A stretch of 63,350 bases of DNA. It comes from Rhizobium pisi. Lineage in GTDB: Bacteria > Pseudomonadota > Alphaproteobacteria > Rhizobiales > Rhizobiaceae. How positions within the stretch are numbered: position 1 is the stretch's first letter; each line of letters opens with the position of its first letter. The stretch is taken from the NCBI RefSeq assembly GCF_003938655.1, contig NZ_RJJT01000031.1:1-63350 (forward strand). The letters run 5' to 3'. Made by a program: the position numbers and the translations under genes. The notes below the pieces were generated by a model, which did no database searches, was not told the DNA's origin, and saw only the letters and a program-made list of their open reading frames with translations. Shown in pieces: positions 17,188 to 25,722 of the stretch.

Positions 17188-17307
17188 CCTTTATCATGGA
17201 TATAAAAACCGAGCGCCGAACGCACTTAACGACATGGTATTCCATTATCGTCCAGTTCGGAAACTCAGCGCCATGCAGAACAAAGCGCTAAGTCCCAACT
17301 GTCAGGA

Positions 17308-18090
17308 TCAGACAAACGGAACGACAAGTTCGCGCTGAGCGCCCAGTCCATGTGAGATTCCGATCAGATCGGCCGCCCGCCCACCGATGACAACACAGGG
17401 CGCCATTGTGTTGCCCGTGGTGATGCGCGGCATAATCGAGGCGTCCGCTATACGAAGACCCTCGATGCCGTAGACCTTGAGCTCATTGTCGACGACCGAC
17501 ATGCTGTCGCGTCCCATCTTGGCGGTGGAGGTTTGATGCCAGTAGGTGACGGCGGAGCGCCGGATGAAATCGATCATGCCTGATCTGTCGCGCGCACCTG
17601 GAGCAGTTTCGCCTGTCACCAACGGGGAAAAGCCCTCGCTGTTGCCGAGTTCGCGACACAATTCGACCGCGGCCAATGCGGCAGCCATGTCTTCCGGCTC
17701 GCTAAGGGAGTTCGGGTCGATCAGGATAGGATCGTTTATGTTAGGGCCAGAGAGCCGCAAGCGGCCACGGCTTTTCGGCTGTGCGAGACCGTTGAACATT
17801 GTCCAGCCGTGCTCCGGCGATTCGAGACCCGTTTCGGCCGAAGAAGGAACTGCAAACTCCAACTGGCACTGGAGAATGTCCGGCTGGGACAGGCGCGCAC
17901 CACTTCTCCAGTAAATGTTCGCCTCGCAACCGCTACCGCCGATTGCTTCTGGTTTCCGATAAGCCCAGGTACAGCCGAAAGCGAGGTGATCCTGATGATT
18001 GCGCCGCCGCGAAATTTCAGGCAGCGCCGGTACGTGCTGAGAGCAATTATAGCTCCTGCCGTTGCGCCTTGGGCTGTCCGATGGAGCCAC
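17308..18090 (-). pseudogene. GMC oxidoreductase remnant (C-terminal half)
   Basis: The frame matches the C-terminal part of glucose-methanol-choline oxidoreductases: GRLRLSGPN, IDPNSLSEPEDMAAALAAVELCRE, YWHQTSTAKMG with the catalytic His, GIEGLRIADASIMPRITTGN and APCVVIGGRAADL. The N-terminal FAD-binding region (GxGxxG) and more than half of the usual ~530 residues are absent. The first ~45 residues of the frame make no sense for the family, and nearby frames show only weak traces. It is therefore a 5'-truncated gene, unlikely to be active. It lies directly after the AI-2E gene on the same strand. Confidence 0.8.
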
Positions 18091-18215
18091 ATTGCAAAGA
18101 CGCGACAGCGAAGTCGAGTCCGACGCAAATCCACAATCTTCTCGCCCACTATGGGTCGAACGGGGACAACGTCGGCGCCGCGCATCGCCGAAACCCGGCG
18201 CAAATCGAGCCGCAA

Positions 18216-19343
18216 TTATTCGTCACCGCTGAGGAAGTGCCCGATGGCGGCAAGCGGCCGAATTCCATCGCAGACGATTTTGGTGATGGCGAGCATTGGC
18301 ACCGCCAGGATCGCTCCAGGCACACCCCACATCCAAAACCAGAAGATCAGCGCTATAATTACAAGCACAGGATTGAGGGTGAATCGGCGGGCGAGCAGCA
18401 CAGGCGTGATGATCTCGCCCTCGGCGACATGGATCACAAAATAAAGCGCCGCCGGCAGAAGGGCCAGCCACAACCTATCGATCACCAGTAGGCCGGCGAG
18501 CAGAAAAATTCCCACTCCGAGAAGCGGCCCCATGATCGGGACATAATTCAGCAGAAACGCCGCGACACCCCATAGAACCGGATCGCCTAACCCTGTCAGC
18601 CACATGGCAATGCCCGTAGCTAAACCAACCGCTCCATTCATGACCGTAATAGTGACCAGATAGGCAGAGATATTTTTCTCGACATCTTGGGACAGCTCGA
18701 CAACCTGCCGCTTCTCCTTGAAATTGGGCAGTATTTCGACCATCCGTTTTAAGAACGTGCTTCCGGATACGAGCAAAAAGAACAATATGACGATGGTTTC
18801 GAAGAAACTGGCTGCAAAGTGGGTCGTTCCAGCGAAAAGCGTTGCGGCGATCGTCGAGCCGGACCCCCCGCTTGTTGCCGATCCTTGCTGCATGAAGCTA
18901 TCGACCTGATGGAGGAATGTTTGAAGTGCTTTCACCGGTTCATTGAGAAACTTGAGACGCTCCTGCAATCTGGGAATCCCTTCGGGCAGCTTCGCAGCCC
19001 ACTCTGTCGCTGGGCCAGAGATTGCACCGCCGATACCGACGATGGCGCCGAAAACAAACAAGATTAGCAATAGGGCTGCAAGGGTTCGCGGAAAATGGAG
19101 TTTCTCCAGCAATCGCATGGCCGGCTGAAACAGAAGCTTAAGAACGAGCGCCAACACAATCGGCAGCACGATCTCAGCCGCGACGTAGGCAAGGCATAAT
19201 GTCGCGAGCGCCACCAATATCGAAAGCAGCACGACCACCGGGTTGGTGGGCAAATCCAGCGATTTGACTTGAACGCCGGGAGCGATTTTGGGCTCTGGCA
19301 TTTTATCGACATTCAGTTCGGTTTTGTCGTCGGCCACCTTCAT
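18216..19343 (-). CDS. AI-2E family transporter (permease)
   Basis: A 375-residue integral membrane protein of the AI-2E/UPF0118 family. After a charged N-terminal tail (~55 residues) come paired membrane helices (VVVLLSILVALATLCLAYV), the family region PTEWAAKLPEGIPRLQERL-type amphipathic part, and C-terminal helices with NYVPIMGPLLGVG, IDRLWLALLPAALYFVIH, EGEIITPVLLARRFTLNPV and FWFWMWGVPGAILAVPMLAITKI. Members export or exchange varied small molecules or Na+; substrate here is unknown. The start was set at MKVADDK. The upstream in-frame region is taken by a separate small gene on another frame, 76 bases before it and probably in the same operon. Confidence 0.85.
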   Translation of the reverse strand: MKVADDKTELNVDKMPEPKIAPGVQVKSLDLPTNPVVVLLSILVALATLCLAYVAAEIVLPIVLALVLKLLFQPAMRLLEKLHFPRTLAALLLILFVFGAIVGIGGAISGPATEWAAKLPEGIPRLQERLKFLNEPVKALQTFLHQVDSFMQQGSATSGGSGSTIAATLFAGTTHFAASFFETIVILFFLLVSGSTFLKRMVEILPNFKEKRQVVELSQDVEKNISAYLVTITVMNGAVGLATGIAMWLTGLGDPVLWGVAAFLLNYVPIMGPLLGVGIFLLAGLLVIDRLWLALLPAALYFVIHVAEGEIITPVLLARRFTLNPVLVIIALIFWFWMWGVPGAILAVPMLAITKIVCDGIRPLAAIGHFLSGDE

Positions 19344-19419
19344 TTCCTTTGGCCCTGCCAAACTGCTCTGGCGAAGTGAGATAGAAGAGCCCGTTTGTGA
19401 CGGACCCTTCGTGGTGCGT

Positions 19420-19593
19420 TTAAGACTTGGTGTTTTTGTGACTTTGCTCACCTGCCTTGACGTGCTGTTCGTGGGTGCCGCCCTGAGCGCTCGATGTTTT
19501 CGAGCCACTGCTACCCTTGGACGACGAAGCGCTCTTGCCGGTGCCGGACTTGACGCCCGGCTTTCTTTCGCTGGTTCCGCTTGACGATGGCAT
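19420..19593 (-). CDS. 57-residue Ser/Gly/Lys-rich small protein
   Basis: A short gene with an excellent ribosome site (GGAGGAG, 6 bases before ATG). It encodes MPSSSGTSERKPGVKSGTGK..., then a serine-rich middle and GGTHEQHVKAGEQSHKN near the end. That tail resembles the 'GG.HEQHVKAG.QSHKN' ending of small hydrophilic stress-type proteins of Rhizobiales (KGG-like). It is fully disordered in appearance with no hydrophobic segment. The position 76 bases before the AI-2E gene, same strand, suggests one operon. Function unknown. Confidence 0.7.
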   Translation of the reverse strand: MPSSSGTSERKPGVKSGTGKSASSSKGSSGSKTSSAQGGTHEQHVKAGEQSHKNTKS

Positions 19594-20092
19594 GTTTTAC
19601 TCCTCCATTGACGAGACCGGGTTGGTCTCGATGAGAGAACCAGAATGCCGGTAAAGTGTTCCCGCCCGGTCTGACAGTTCCCAAAACAAGCTCGTGCGAT
19701 TCCCATATCCGACGTGCGCCACCGCATTGGCGCTGTGGAGCAACACGAAAGGCGGCGTACTCATCCATTCAAGCCGGCGAGGCTAAAACACCGCGAGAAT
19801 TGTCAGGGAAGCCTTGGTAGGGCGTCAGCCCCTTTTTCCACACAGAGACGACGTGTGATCCGGAAAAGCCGGAGCGATCTTGCCATTGACGATCTGGCTC
19901 GAACAGTGCCGGGACTATTGTCCCTGCATCAAGGGTCAAGTCCTTTTCGACAAGGCGCCGAGGTCGGCACCGTCGCGCCGACTACCGGTTGGCCCGCTGG
20001 ATATTTCAGGCGGTTGCAGAGGAACTAATACCAGCTGCAGAGGTTCTGTCTTCACGGCCGAGTGAACACCGTCCGAGAAAGAGGACATCTCA
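19594..20092. other. intergenic region
   Basis: About 500 bases between divergent units. No open frame with coding character was seen. It probably carries the promoter of the small protein/AI-2E operon on the left and of the DUF892 region on the right. Confidence 0.4.
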
Positions 20093-20442
20093 ATGATACA
20101 TATGGCTCTCGCCGCGGCGTTGGTAGGAGCGTCGGCGCTCACTTCTGTCGCACGACGGACCCCGCGTCCTCTACCGATGCCGGAACTCCGGCGGTCGCGA
20201 CGCTTGACACAAAGAACTCGGCTGCGCCGGTCGCAGGCGCCAACAGTTTCACCGAGACTCAGGCCAAAAACGGCGTCGAGAAGACCGGCATCGACGACAC
20301 GCTCGCCCCGTATGGGTGGGTCAACAGGAAGGCGACCGCTACCGCCGCCCGGCGGCCTGATCGCAATGCACGCCTGGCTGTGGCCGTGAACATGACCGGG
20401 CATCTGGACCACGACAGAAATCTTTCGAACCCAAGGAGCTAA
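20093..20442 (+). pseudogene. broken small periplasmic protein gene (PepSY-like family of rhizobia)
   Basis: A good start (GAGGACATCTCA then ATG) opens MIHMALAAALVGASALTS, a signal-peptide-like start. After that the sense jumps to a second frame: TTDPASSTDAGTPAVAT, then DTKNSAAPVAGANSFTETQAK. That pattern is known from short exported rhizobial proteins with a PepSY-like C-terminus. Past KTGIDD the pattern is lost again. At least two frame changes disable it. It sits immediately before the DUF892 gene. Confidence 0.6.
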
Positions 20443-20444
20443 CC

Positions 20445-20948
20445 ATGGCCAAGGAAATCAAAACACTCGACGTTCTCTTTCACGACACTTTGAAGGACGT
20501 ATATTTCGCCGAAAACAAGATCGTTGCGACGCTGCCGAAGATGCACGACGCGGCTAAGAACAGGCAGCTCAAGGACGCCTTCGTGAAGCACCTCGCCGAG
20601 ACCAAGGTGCACGTCACCCGTCTCGAGGATGTCTTCAAGATCATCGGTAAGAAGCCGGAGCAGAAGACCTGTGACGCCCTCATGGGCATCGTCAAGGAAG
20701 GCGCCGAGATCATGGAAGAGTACGAGGGGATGCCGGCACTCGACGCCGGCCTTCTTGCCGCGGCCCAGGCGGTCGAGCACTACGAGATGTCGCGCTATGG
20801 CACCCTGCGGACATGGGCGCTCGAGTTGGGGATGAAGGACGCCGCCAAGCTCCTTCAGACGACGCTCGATGAGGAACAGGCGACCGATCTCGCGCTAACC
20901 TCCATTGCGACGAAGGTTGTCAATCAGAATGCCGAGAAAGCCGCCTGA
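20445..20948 (+). CDS. DUF892 (YciE/YciF-type) ferritin-like protein
   Basis: A 167-residue four-helix ferritin-like protein. It starts KTLDVLFHDTLKDVYFAENKI, which carries the family's D-x3-AE metal-binding pattern. Further metal-type residues lie in KHLAETKVHVTRLEDVF, AEIMEEYEG, AVEHYEMSRYGTL and TLDEEQATD. Such proteins are induced by salt, osmotic and general stress; the exact role is unclear. AAGGAG precedes the ATG. A perfect hairpin follows the stop. Neighbouring broken PepSY-like and BON genes suggest a former general stress cluster. Confidence 0.88.
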   Translation: MAKEIKTLDVLFHDTLKDVYFAENKIVATLPKMHDAAKNRQLKDAFVKHLAETKVHVTRLEDVFKIIGKKPEQKTCDALMGIVKEGAEIMEEYEGMPALDAGLLAAAQAVEHYEMSRYGTLRTWALELGMKDAAKLLQTTLDEEQATDLALTSIATKVVNQNAEKAA

Positions 20949-20985
20949 CACCGTTGACGTAGCCCGTCACAGCGCAGCCGCGCAC

Positions 20986-21013
20986 GGTCATCGCTGCCAT
21001 CTTAGCGATGACC
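20986..21013 (+). terminator. perfect hairpin between DUF892 and next gene
   Basis: The stem GGTCATCGCT/AGCGATGACC (10 perfect pairs) has an 8-base loop. It lies 38 bases after the DUF892 stop and before the next gene's ribosome site. There is no T-run, so it may be an attenuating or mRNA-stabilising stem rather than a full terminator. Confidence 0.45.
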
Positions 21014-21054
21014 AGCCAAGGCAGTCCAGGCCGCCAATGGAGGAGAATTATTCA

Positions 21055-21408
21055 ATGACCGAATTTCAGGATATCAGGATCGTCGAGTTGAACGACAGTG
21101 CATCGGGGTCCGTAAAGGGACCGCTCACTTCAATGGTCCTGCAGCTTTCGGCAGATACCCCCACGGCTTGGTCCGATTCCTTTAACGAGACATGGAAAGG
21201 CCGCGCATCCGTCATGAGGCGGGCGGCTACTGCTTGCGGGAACAGGATAATGTCGGCATGCATGCCCTACGAGCTGCAGAGTCAGATCACGGAGTTGAAC
21301 AAGGTTGTCGCCGAGACCAATGCTTCCTATCGAGAAATAGTCGAACAAGCGGCAGCTAGGCAGGAGGCCGAGCTCAAGCATTTGAAGGCCACGCTAAAAT
21401 ATGACTAG
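21055..21408 (+). CDS. hypothetical protein
   Basis: A 117-residue protein whose ATG follows GGAGGAG at 9 bases. The N-terminal half (FQDIRIVELNDSASGSVKGPLTSMVLQLS) looks beta-rich. The C-terminal half, ITELNKVVAETNASYREIVEQAAARQEAELKHLK, is a likely coiled coil (shown in part). There is no signal peptide. It may belong to the stress-gene group with DUF892. Family not recognised. Confidence 0.6.
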   Translation: MTEFQDIRIVELNDSASGSVKGPLTSMVLQLSADTPTAWSDSFNETWKGRASVMRRAATACGNRIMSACMPYELQSQITELNKVVAETNASYREIVEQAAARQEAELKHLKATLKYD

Positions 21409-21838
21409 GATCACGAGGCGCACCAATTGAGGACACTCTCTGGTTTGGTGTCGTTACCTCATTGTCATTCGGCCTATTCCATATTGAAGTGACTTCCTCG
21501 CTCATCGCTGAAGACGGCTTCATGGGAAGCGTCGCCGTCCGATGGCACAGAGCCAGCAGTGTTTCGAAAAGACTCCGTGCGTTGAAGCAGGTGTTCGACA
21601 GCCACGGTGGGCTGACTCGCGTTTTTCGAAAATGGCCCGGATCGTGGTGGTATTTGTCATCCGTCATTGGACTGTCTCCTGCTCGAATTATGTCACAGGA
21701 AGAGCGCCCTGGAAGACACGAATTGGAAGTCGGTTAAGTCGACGGGCGATCGTTATCCACCTGATGCGACATGGACAAGCTAAGGCATTCTCCTTTCCAG
21801 GATTTCTGTATCATTCACAGGTCATGGGAGTAGGCGTC
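21409..21838. other. stretch without a convincing gene
   Basis: About 430 bases. Open frames exist on both strands but lack ribosome sites and recognisable families. I see nothing I can support. Confidence 0.35.
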
Positions 21839-21940
21839 ATGGTTGCAGCAAGTTTGGTTCCGGATGCGTTTTACTGGGCGAAGTCGTCGAAGTACTTCAA
21901 CGGACGAACAACGATCGATCCCGACCGTTTGCATGGATAG
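21839..21940 (+). pseudogene. truncated copy of a 'VPGAFYWA' small-protein family
   Basis: A good ribosome site (GGGAGTAGGCGTC) precedes ATG and the frame reads MVAASLVPDAFYWAKSSKYF, then NGRTT before ending early at 33 residues. The VPxAFYWA...GRxT pattern recurs in a second broken copy 1.5 kb away. The intact family appears to be ~60-70 residues. This copy loses the pattern after GRTTI. Confidence 0.5.
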
Positions 21941-21988
21941 CCCCTTTATTCCCCAAAATGCGACGCCCAACATGGATCGACAAAACTT

Positions 21989-22040
21989 CACCAGGGAGGT
22001 TCTGACTGGGAACGGCAACATTGCCAAAACCTCCCTGGTG
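21989..22040. repeat. nested inverted repeat (13-bp outer stem, 5-bp inner stem)
   Basis: CACCAGGGAGGTT at 21989-22001 is perfectly complementary to AACCTCCCTGGTG at 22028-22040. Inside the 26-base loop, GGCAA-CA-TTGCC (22014-22025) forms a second stem. This could be an RNA hairpin, a small palindromic mobile element, or a protein-binding structure. No gene encloses it. Confidence 0.6.
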
Positions 22041-22144
22041 TCCTTTCAACAAGGATCAGTAAAATTTAAGCCGGGTAGCGCCGAGGGGAAGACGGACCTA
22101 AGTCGGACTGGCGACTCCATAACCCGCTTCTCATATTAGGTTTT

Positions 22145-22461
22145 GTGGTAATCCGAGGGTTCGTGGAGGGCAACGACCCAGAGGACGATATGAAGTTCGG
22201 TTCCGACGATGCCAGCCACGAAGAGTGCTGCTTGCAGGGCCATAGTTCGGCCTCGACCATCGCGATGATCAAAGCGGCCCTTTCCGCCGCTCAGGATATA
22301 AACATCAGTGCCATCGAGATCAGGATGCTCGGCCCTGTGGTCCGCTCGAAGGCTACATAACGAACGCCGCGGACCGTGATAAAGCCATCTCCCTTGCGGC
22401 GATGATCGTCGGTCAGGAGAACGTGCAGGACCGGATGCTGAGCCGTTACCCCATGCAGTAG
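22145..22461 (+). pseudogene. frameshifted BON-domain protein
   Basis: The first frame reads to ASTIAMIKAALSAAQDINIS, then AIEIRMLGPVV: the first half of a BON domain (D/S..I...V..AL....I....I.V...G.V). A one-base shift near 22345 then gives LEGYITNAADRDKAISLAA, followed by MIVGQENVQDRM, the second half of the domain. Re-joined, the two pieces make a typical BON protein ending SRYPMQ. BON proteins bind membranes and respond to osmotic stress. As written the product is truncated. Confidence 0.7.
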
Positions 22462-22986
22462 CCGACAGGGGGCTAGGACTAAGGTGCGATAGCGCGGTCT
22501 GAAGTCCTCAAACAGTTCCTCTGTTTTACGGTTTGGCCCCCCGCGGAACCAACCGCATCAAAGGAGGCAACAGATGAATATCAAAGGGGAATTGCCGTTG
22601 TTGGCATGACGTTGGCCTGCGCGCAGTCGTCGACGGTAACAGGAGCCGCAGGTGGTGCTGCAATGGGCGCAGTCGAATCCGGGGCCTGCTGACAGACCAC
22701 GTAACCGTCGTCTTCGAGGACGTCGACCGTGACGAAGCGAATGAGCGGTTCAATCCTCCATTACCAGGACTGCTTTCTGCATGGAGCCGCCTCTCCCTAC
22801 TTCTGTAAGCGACATGATTCACCGACAGCGAAAGTCAACGACGGATAGATGAGAAAGTGCTAAATTAAGCAGTGGATACCCACGAAGTTTTGATTGACGG
22901 CCGCTCCGGACGGATCTTCGGACTTCAGTCGGACGTGACAGGCACGGTCGTTTTCGATAATCTTGCGCTGCCCCAGAAGGGAAAAT
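22462..22986. other. intergenic region with a lipoprotein remnant
   Basis: About 525 bases before the response regulator gene. Apart from the glycine-zipper remnant listed separately, no intact gene is seen. The last ~100 bases are probably the promoter of the response regulator. Confidence 0.4.
22574..22687 (+). pseudogene. remnant of glycine-zipper / DUF1236-type small protein
   Basis: After ATGAATATCAAAGGGGAA the sense is kept only in another frame: IAVVGMTLACAQSSTVTGAA, then GGAAMGAV before a stop. The 'AQSSTVTGAAGGA..GAV' block is typical of small exported rhizobial proteins with glycine-zipper repeats. The start is out of frame and most of the protein is missing. Confidence 0.5.
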
Positions 22987-23367
22987 ATGCCTACGATCCT
23001 TATCCTTGAAGACGAACCGTTCATCGCGCTCGATATCGAGACGGTTCTGGAGGGATGTGGCCAGCGCAGCTTCGTAACGCTTTCGACCGGTTCGGGCGCC
23101 ATTTCCTGGCTGAAGGAAAACTCGCCGTCCGCCGCAATCGTCGACCCTCGCCTCTCGGATGGCGTCTGCACTGCCGTCGCGCGGCATCTCGTCGGCTGCG
23201 ACATTCCATTCATTCTCTATTCGGGCGAGACCGAATCCGCTTCCGAGCTGGAACCCGCGTTCGCAGAAGGTCATCTTCTGATGAAGCCGGCCTCGCCTGA
23301 GCAGCTTGTGGAAGCCGTCGAGACGGTCTTGTACGGGTCCGACCGTCGGCGTAAGTCCGGGACATGA
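22987..23367 (+). CDS. single-domain response regulator (CheY-like receiver)
   Basis: A 126-residue receiver domain with no output domain. The acidic pocket lies in LILEDEP (E8-D9-E10). The phospho-acceptor Asp is D53 in AAIVDPRLSDG, the conserved Ser is at ILYSG (S79) and the conserved Lys is K100 in LLMKPAS. AAGGG precedes the ATG. No histidine kinase is adjacent. Stand-alone receivers of this type in rhizobia work in stress phosphorelays or are phosphorylated by orphan HWE-type kinases. All key residues are present, so it is likely functional. Confidence 0.85.
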   Translation: MPTILILEDEPFIALDIETVLEGCGQRSFVTLSTGSGAISWLKENSPSAAIVDPRLSDGVCTAVARHLVGCDIPFILYSGETESASELEPAFAEGHLLMKPASPEQLVEAVETVLYGSDRRRKSGT

Positions 23368-23416
23368 CGACACGCCACCTCTGGACGCTGGAACGGGAAG
23401 GCCGGTCGACCCGCTA

Positions 23417-23610
23417 GTTCCGGGCGCATTCTATTGGGCCAGACCATTCAAGCAGAGTGACGGTCGCATCACCGTCGTCCAGGTATCGACGGTCTCGGCG
23501 CGGAACCGGACTATTGGACTCTGGCGGTGCTGGAGAGCGATCAGCGCCAGATGATCGGGGTTGGCGCGCATCCAATCTTGCAGCCGAGTAGCGGAATGGC
23601 GGTGGGTTTT
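23417..23610 (+). pseudogene. second broken copy of the 'VPGAFYWA' small-protein family
   Basis: The first frame reads LVPGAFYWARPFKQSDGRIT, then VVQVSTV. After about 23498 the sense continues in another frame as EPDYWTLAVLESDQRQMIGV. Joined, this matches the intact small-family pattern (VPGAFYWA...VQVS..F.EEPDYWTLAVL.S). One frameshift and no proper start make it a pseudogene. It is a paralogue of the fragment at 21839-21940. Confidence 0.55.
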
Positions 23611-23620
23611 GTTGCCTGCG

Positions 23621-23890
23621 CTATCCATCGCGACGCTTGGCGCGTGCCCAATCCGCAGGTCGCGGATCATCTCGCGGGTGCGCGATCCGGCGAACATACT
23701 CGGCGATAATAGGATCGTCGGTCAAATACCTCTGAAACTGCATCTCGTCCATTCGGCCGGCGCGGTAGGCCTTTACGATCTCTTCTTGTTGGGCGGTTAA
23801 GGTTGCCTGACCCTCACGCTCTGGCGGGACGACGCTTAGCCGGTTAGGCATAACGCCCGCAGTGCCTTCTTTTTTCTCACTATCGTCCAT
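23621..23890 (-). CDS. hypothetical protein
   Basis: An 89-residue hydrophilic protein. GGAGG sits 8 bases before ATG (MDDSEKKEGTAG...), which decides this start over an upstream TTG. The C-terminal part LTAQQEEIVKAYRAGRMDEM, then FQRYLTDDPIIAEYV, is helical and looks like a short protein-interaction domain. No family recognised. The gene overlaps the 3' end of a plus-strand remnant, consistent with that remnant being dead. Confidence 0.55.
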   Translation of the reverse strand: MDDSEKKEGTAGVMPNRLSVVPPEREGQATLTAQQEEIVKAYRAGRMDEMQFQRYLTDDPIIAEYVRRIAHPRDDPRPADWARAKRRDG

Positions 23891-23932
23891 CGTACTATCC
23901 TCCAAGGCGTGATCGCTCGCAGCATCATCAAG

Positions 23933-24148
23933 CTAGTATTCTTGATGGAGCGCCCTTGTCGCGATGGAGCACGAATGGATAACATGACCATCGGCCGTTA
24001 GTTCCAGCGTCGCTTGCACAAACTTCTCCTCGAAAAGACAATGAATGGCGAAATTTCGTGGACGCCGGTGATAATCCTCACTCGCGGAAAAACTTGAAAA
24101 TCGAGTTTTACCGAAAGTCTGCTCGGCGAGCCGGCGCGAAATTGTCAC
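23933..24148 (-). CDS. possible small hypothetical protein
   Basis: A 71-residue frame starting at GTG (MTISRRLAEQTFGKTRF...). The tail CLFEEKFVQATLELTADGHV looks like two beta strands. It has the same strand and spacing as the hypothetical gene that follows it. No clear ribosome site and no family recognised. Confidence 0.28.
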   Translation of the reverse strand: MTISRRLAEQTFGKTRFSSFSASEDYHRRPRNFAIHCLFEEKFVQATLELTADGHVIHSCSIATRALHQEY

Positions 24149-24217
24149 CCCGGTCGGCCCCTTCGGCTTGGCCGCCTCGATAGGACTCGAACCGCAGACC
24201 GGTGAATTGGTTGGTTT

Positions 24218-24705
24218 TCAAACTGCTGCGGGAAGAGGATCGGTGCCTTCACTAAGGATCGCGAGATACCGTCTATAGCTGAAAACGCGACCACGCTTGC
24301 GGCCGGTCACCTCCTCAACTATGCCGAACCGCTCCAGATCGGTGAGTGCCGCATTGACGGTAGGGGCCGATCGGCCCGTCTTTTGAACAAGCTGATTTGC
24401 CGTCAGGAACGGATTTTGCTGAAAAAGATCATGGATGCGAAGCGCTGAACCGGCTCGGTCGCTTTCAGTTGTGATGCGCTCGCGGTCTTCCTTGAACACC
24501 TCGACGATCCGAGTGGCGGCGTCAAATGCCTGGTTTGCGGTGTCGGCGACGCCGGCAAGGAAGAAGTCGAGCCAACCTTCCCAACTGCCGTGTTCGCGGA
24601 CCTCCTGGAGCAGTCGATAGTATTCCGTTCGATGGGTCTTCAGGTAAAGATAGCTCGGAATCAGACATAGGCTGATTATGATTTTCAGCTACTATTTAAG
24701 CAAGT
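24218..24705 (-). pseudogene. Fic family protein, C-terminal remnant
   Basis: Reading from about 24700 the frame gives SYLYLKTHRTEYYRLLQEVR, then HGSWEGWLDFFLAGVADTAN, then FKEDRERI, a helical region, and a winged-helix part FLTANQLVQKTGRSAPTVNA with RKRGRVFSYRRYLAIL near the end. This is the C-terminal half of Fic/DOC proteins with a DNA-binding tail. The catalytic HPFxxGNGR motif and the whole N-terminal half are missing, and an in-frame stop lies just upstream. AMPylation activity cannot remain. Confidence 0.75.
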
Positions 24706-24959
24706 GGGCCTTCGCTTAAATAACGAAGCAGCTAAGGTAAGCGCTCTTAAATAAGCGTGCGCCCAGTCGAGCGCCTTGAAAGGATGCGACCCGAAGACCT
24801 CATCATGTGAGTTCATGCTGAGAGGCGACTTGCGACCGGCGCACTGGACGAATACCTTGAGAACAAGACCGTCGTGGCGCGGGACTGCTAGCTGTTGAGC
24901 GTCAGACAGCTTGAGGAGAAACAGAGCGATGGCAATTGAGAAAAAGACCCTCACCACCT

Positions 24960-25720
24960 TTCGAAACCGGGCCCGCCGTGTCGTGGAACCAGAAGCCTTA
25001 GTTCACACATTTGGCGACAAACGACAGCGACGCGATACCAGTCGTCTAGTAGTTCAGCGACTTCCACGGGACTTCCGTTTGGCGCCTGTACGATCGTCTT
25101 CGCATCCCCGTTGGCCGCAGATTTAATCGACGCTATTCCCTTGGGAGTCGCACGAAGCCACTCCGGGCTCGGGGAACTTCGAGCGACGCTTGAGCGGTGG
25201 CCGCATTGTCCGCCGGAAGGTTTACGGAGTTTGCGGGAAGCTGGGTTTGGAGAAGATTCGGCGTCTCAGGGGTGAAGGCTACGCTCGGCGACCGACGCGC
25301 GGATGGCGAAGTTCACGTTCTGAGCAGTGATACCGATCTCATCCGCAGTCCGCTTGGACAGAGTGGCGCTCGTGATGCCGAGAAGGAGAGTTCCCCGGCT
25401 GGATCGGTGTCGAGCTGTTACGTAGCTCGTGTCGTTGCAGATCCCCGCTAGAGAGTTCACGTTGCCTGTGGTGATCTTCAGGGAATCTGCGATCAGCGTG
25501 GCCAAAGGGTACCCCACCGCAACAATATCCTCGCCAAGCCTTGTTGCAGACTTTCGGAATGCTAGCGGTTTTAGTGCCTCGCCGGCCGTGATCTTCACGA
25601 CCGCCAAATCATTGGTCTCAGTTTGTTCCAGGAGAGACGCTCCTTCTGGCCCGGCGGGTGCCGGACTGACGGGCGGTGCGGTGGTCCTGCGATTGATCCG
25701 GCGTTGCAGTAGCGCAGGCG
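24960..25720 (-). pseudogene. broken trypsin-like (S1C) serine protease with SH3-like tail
   Basis: Pieces of one protein lie in several frames. ETNDLAVVKITAGEALKP and RLGEDIVAVGYPLATLIADS carry the catalytic-Asp region. IQPGNS in another frame is a relic of the GNSGG active site with the last glycines lost. QNVNFAIRASVAERSL follows, then LLQTQLPANSVNLPADNAAT in a shifted frame, and later IASIKSAANGDAKTIVQAPN with ELLDDWYRV, which looks like a bacterial SH3 domain. At least three frame changes and a lost Ser region make it inactive. The right boundary abuts the ABC permease stop. The left end is approximate. Confidence 0.65.
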
Positions 25721-25722
25721 CG

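Noticed and set aside
24169..24200. tRNA-like 3' end on the minus strand (GGTTCGAGTCC ... GGCGGCCA)
   Set aside because: The T-stem does not pair beyond two bases and no acceptor, D or anticodon arm can be built upstream. Treated as chance or at most an old attachment-site relic.
24685..24957. Minus-strand 90-codon frame with an N-terminal hydrophobic segment
   Set aside because: Non-ATG start, no ribosome site, no family, and it overlaps the dead Fic remnant region; probably not a gene.
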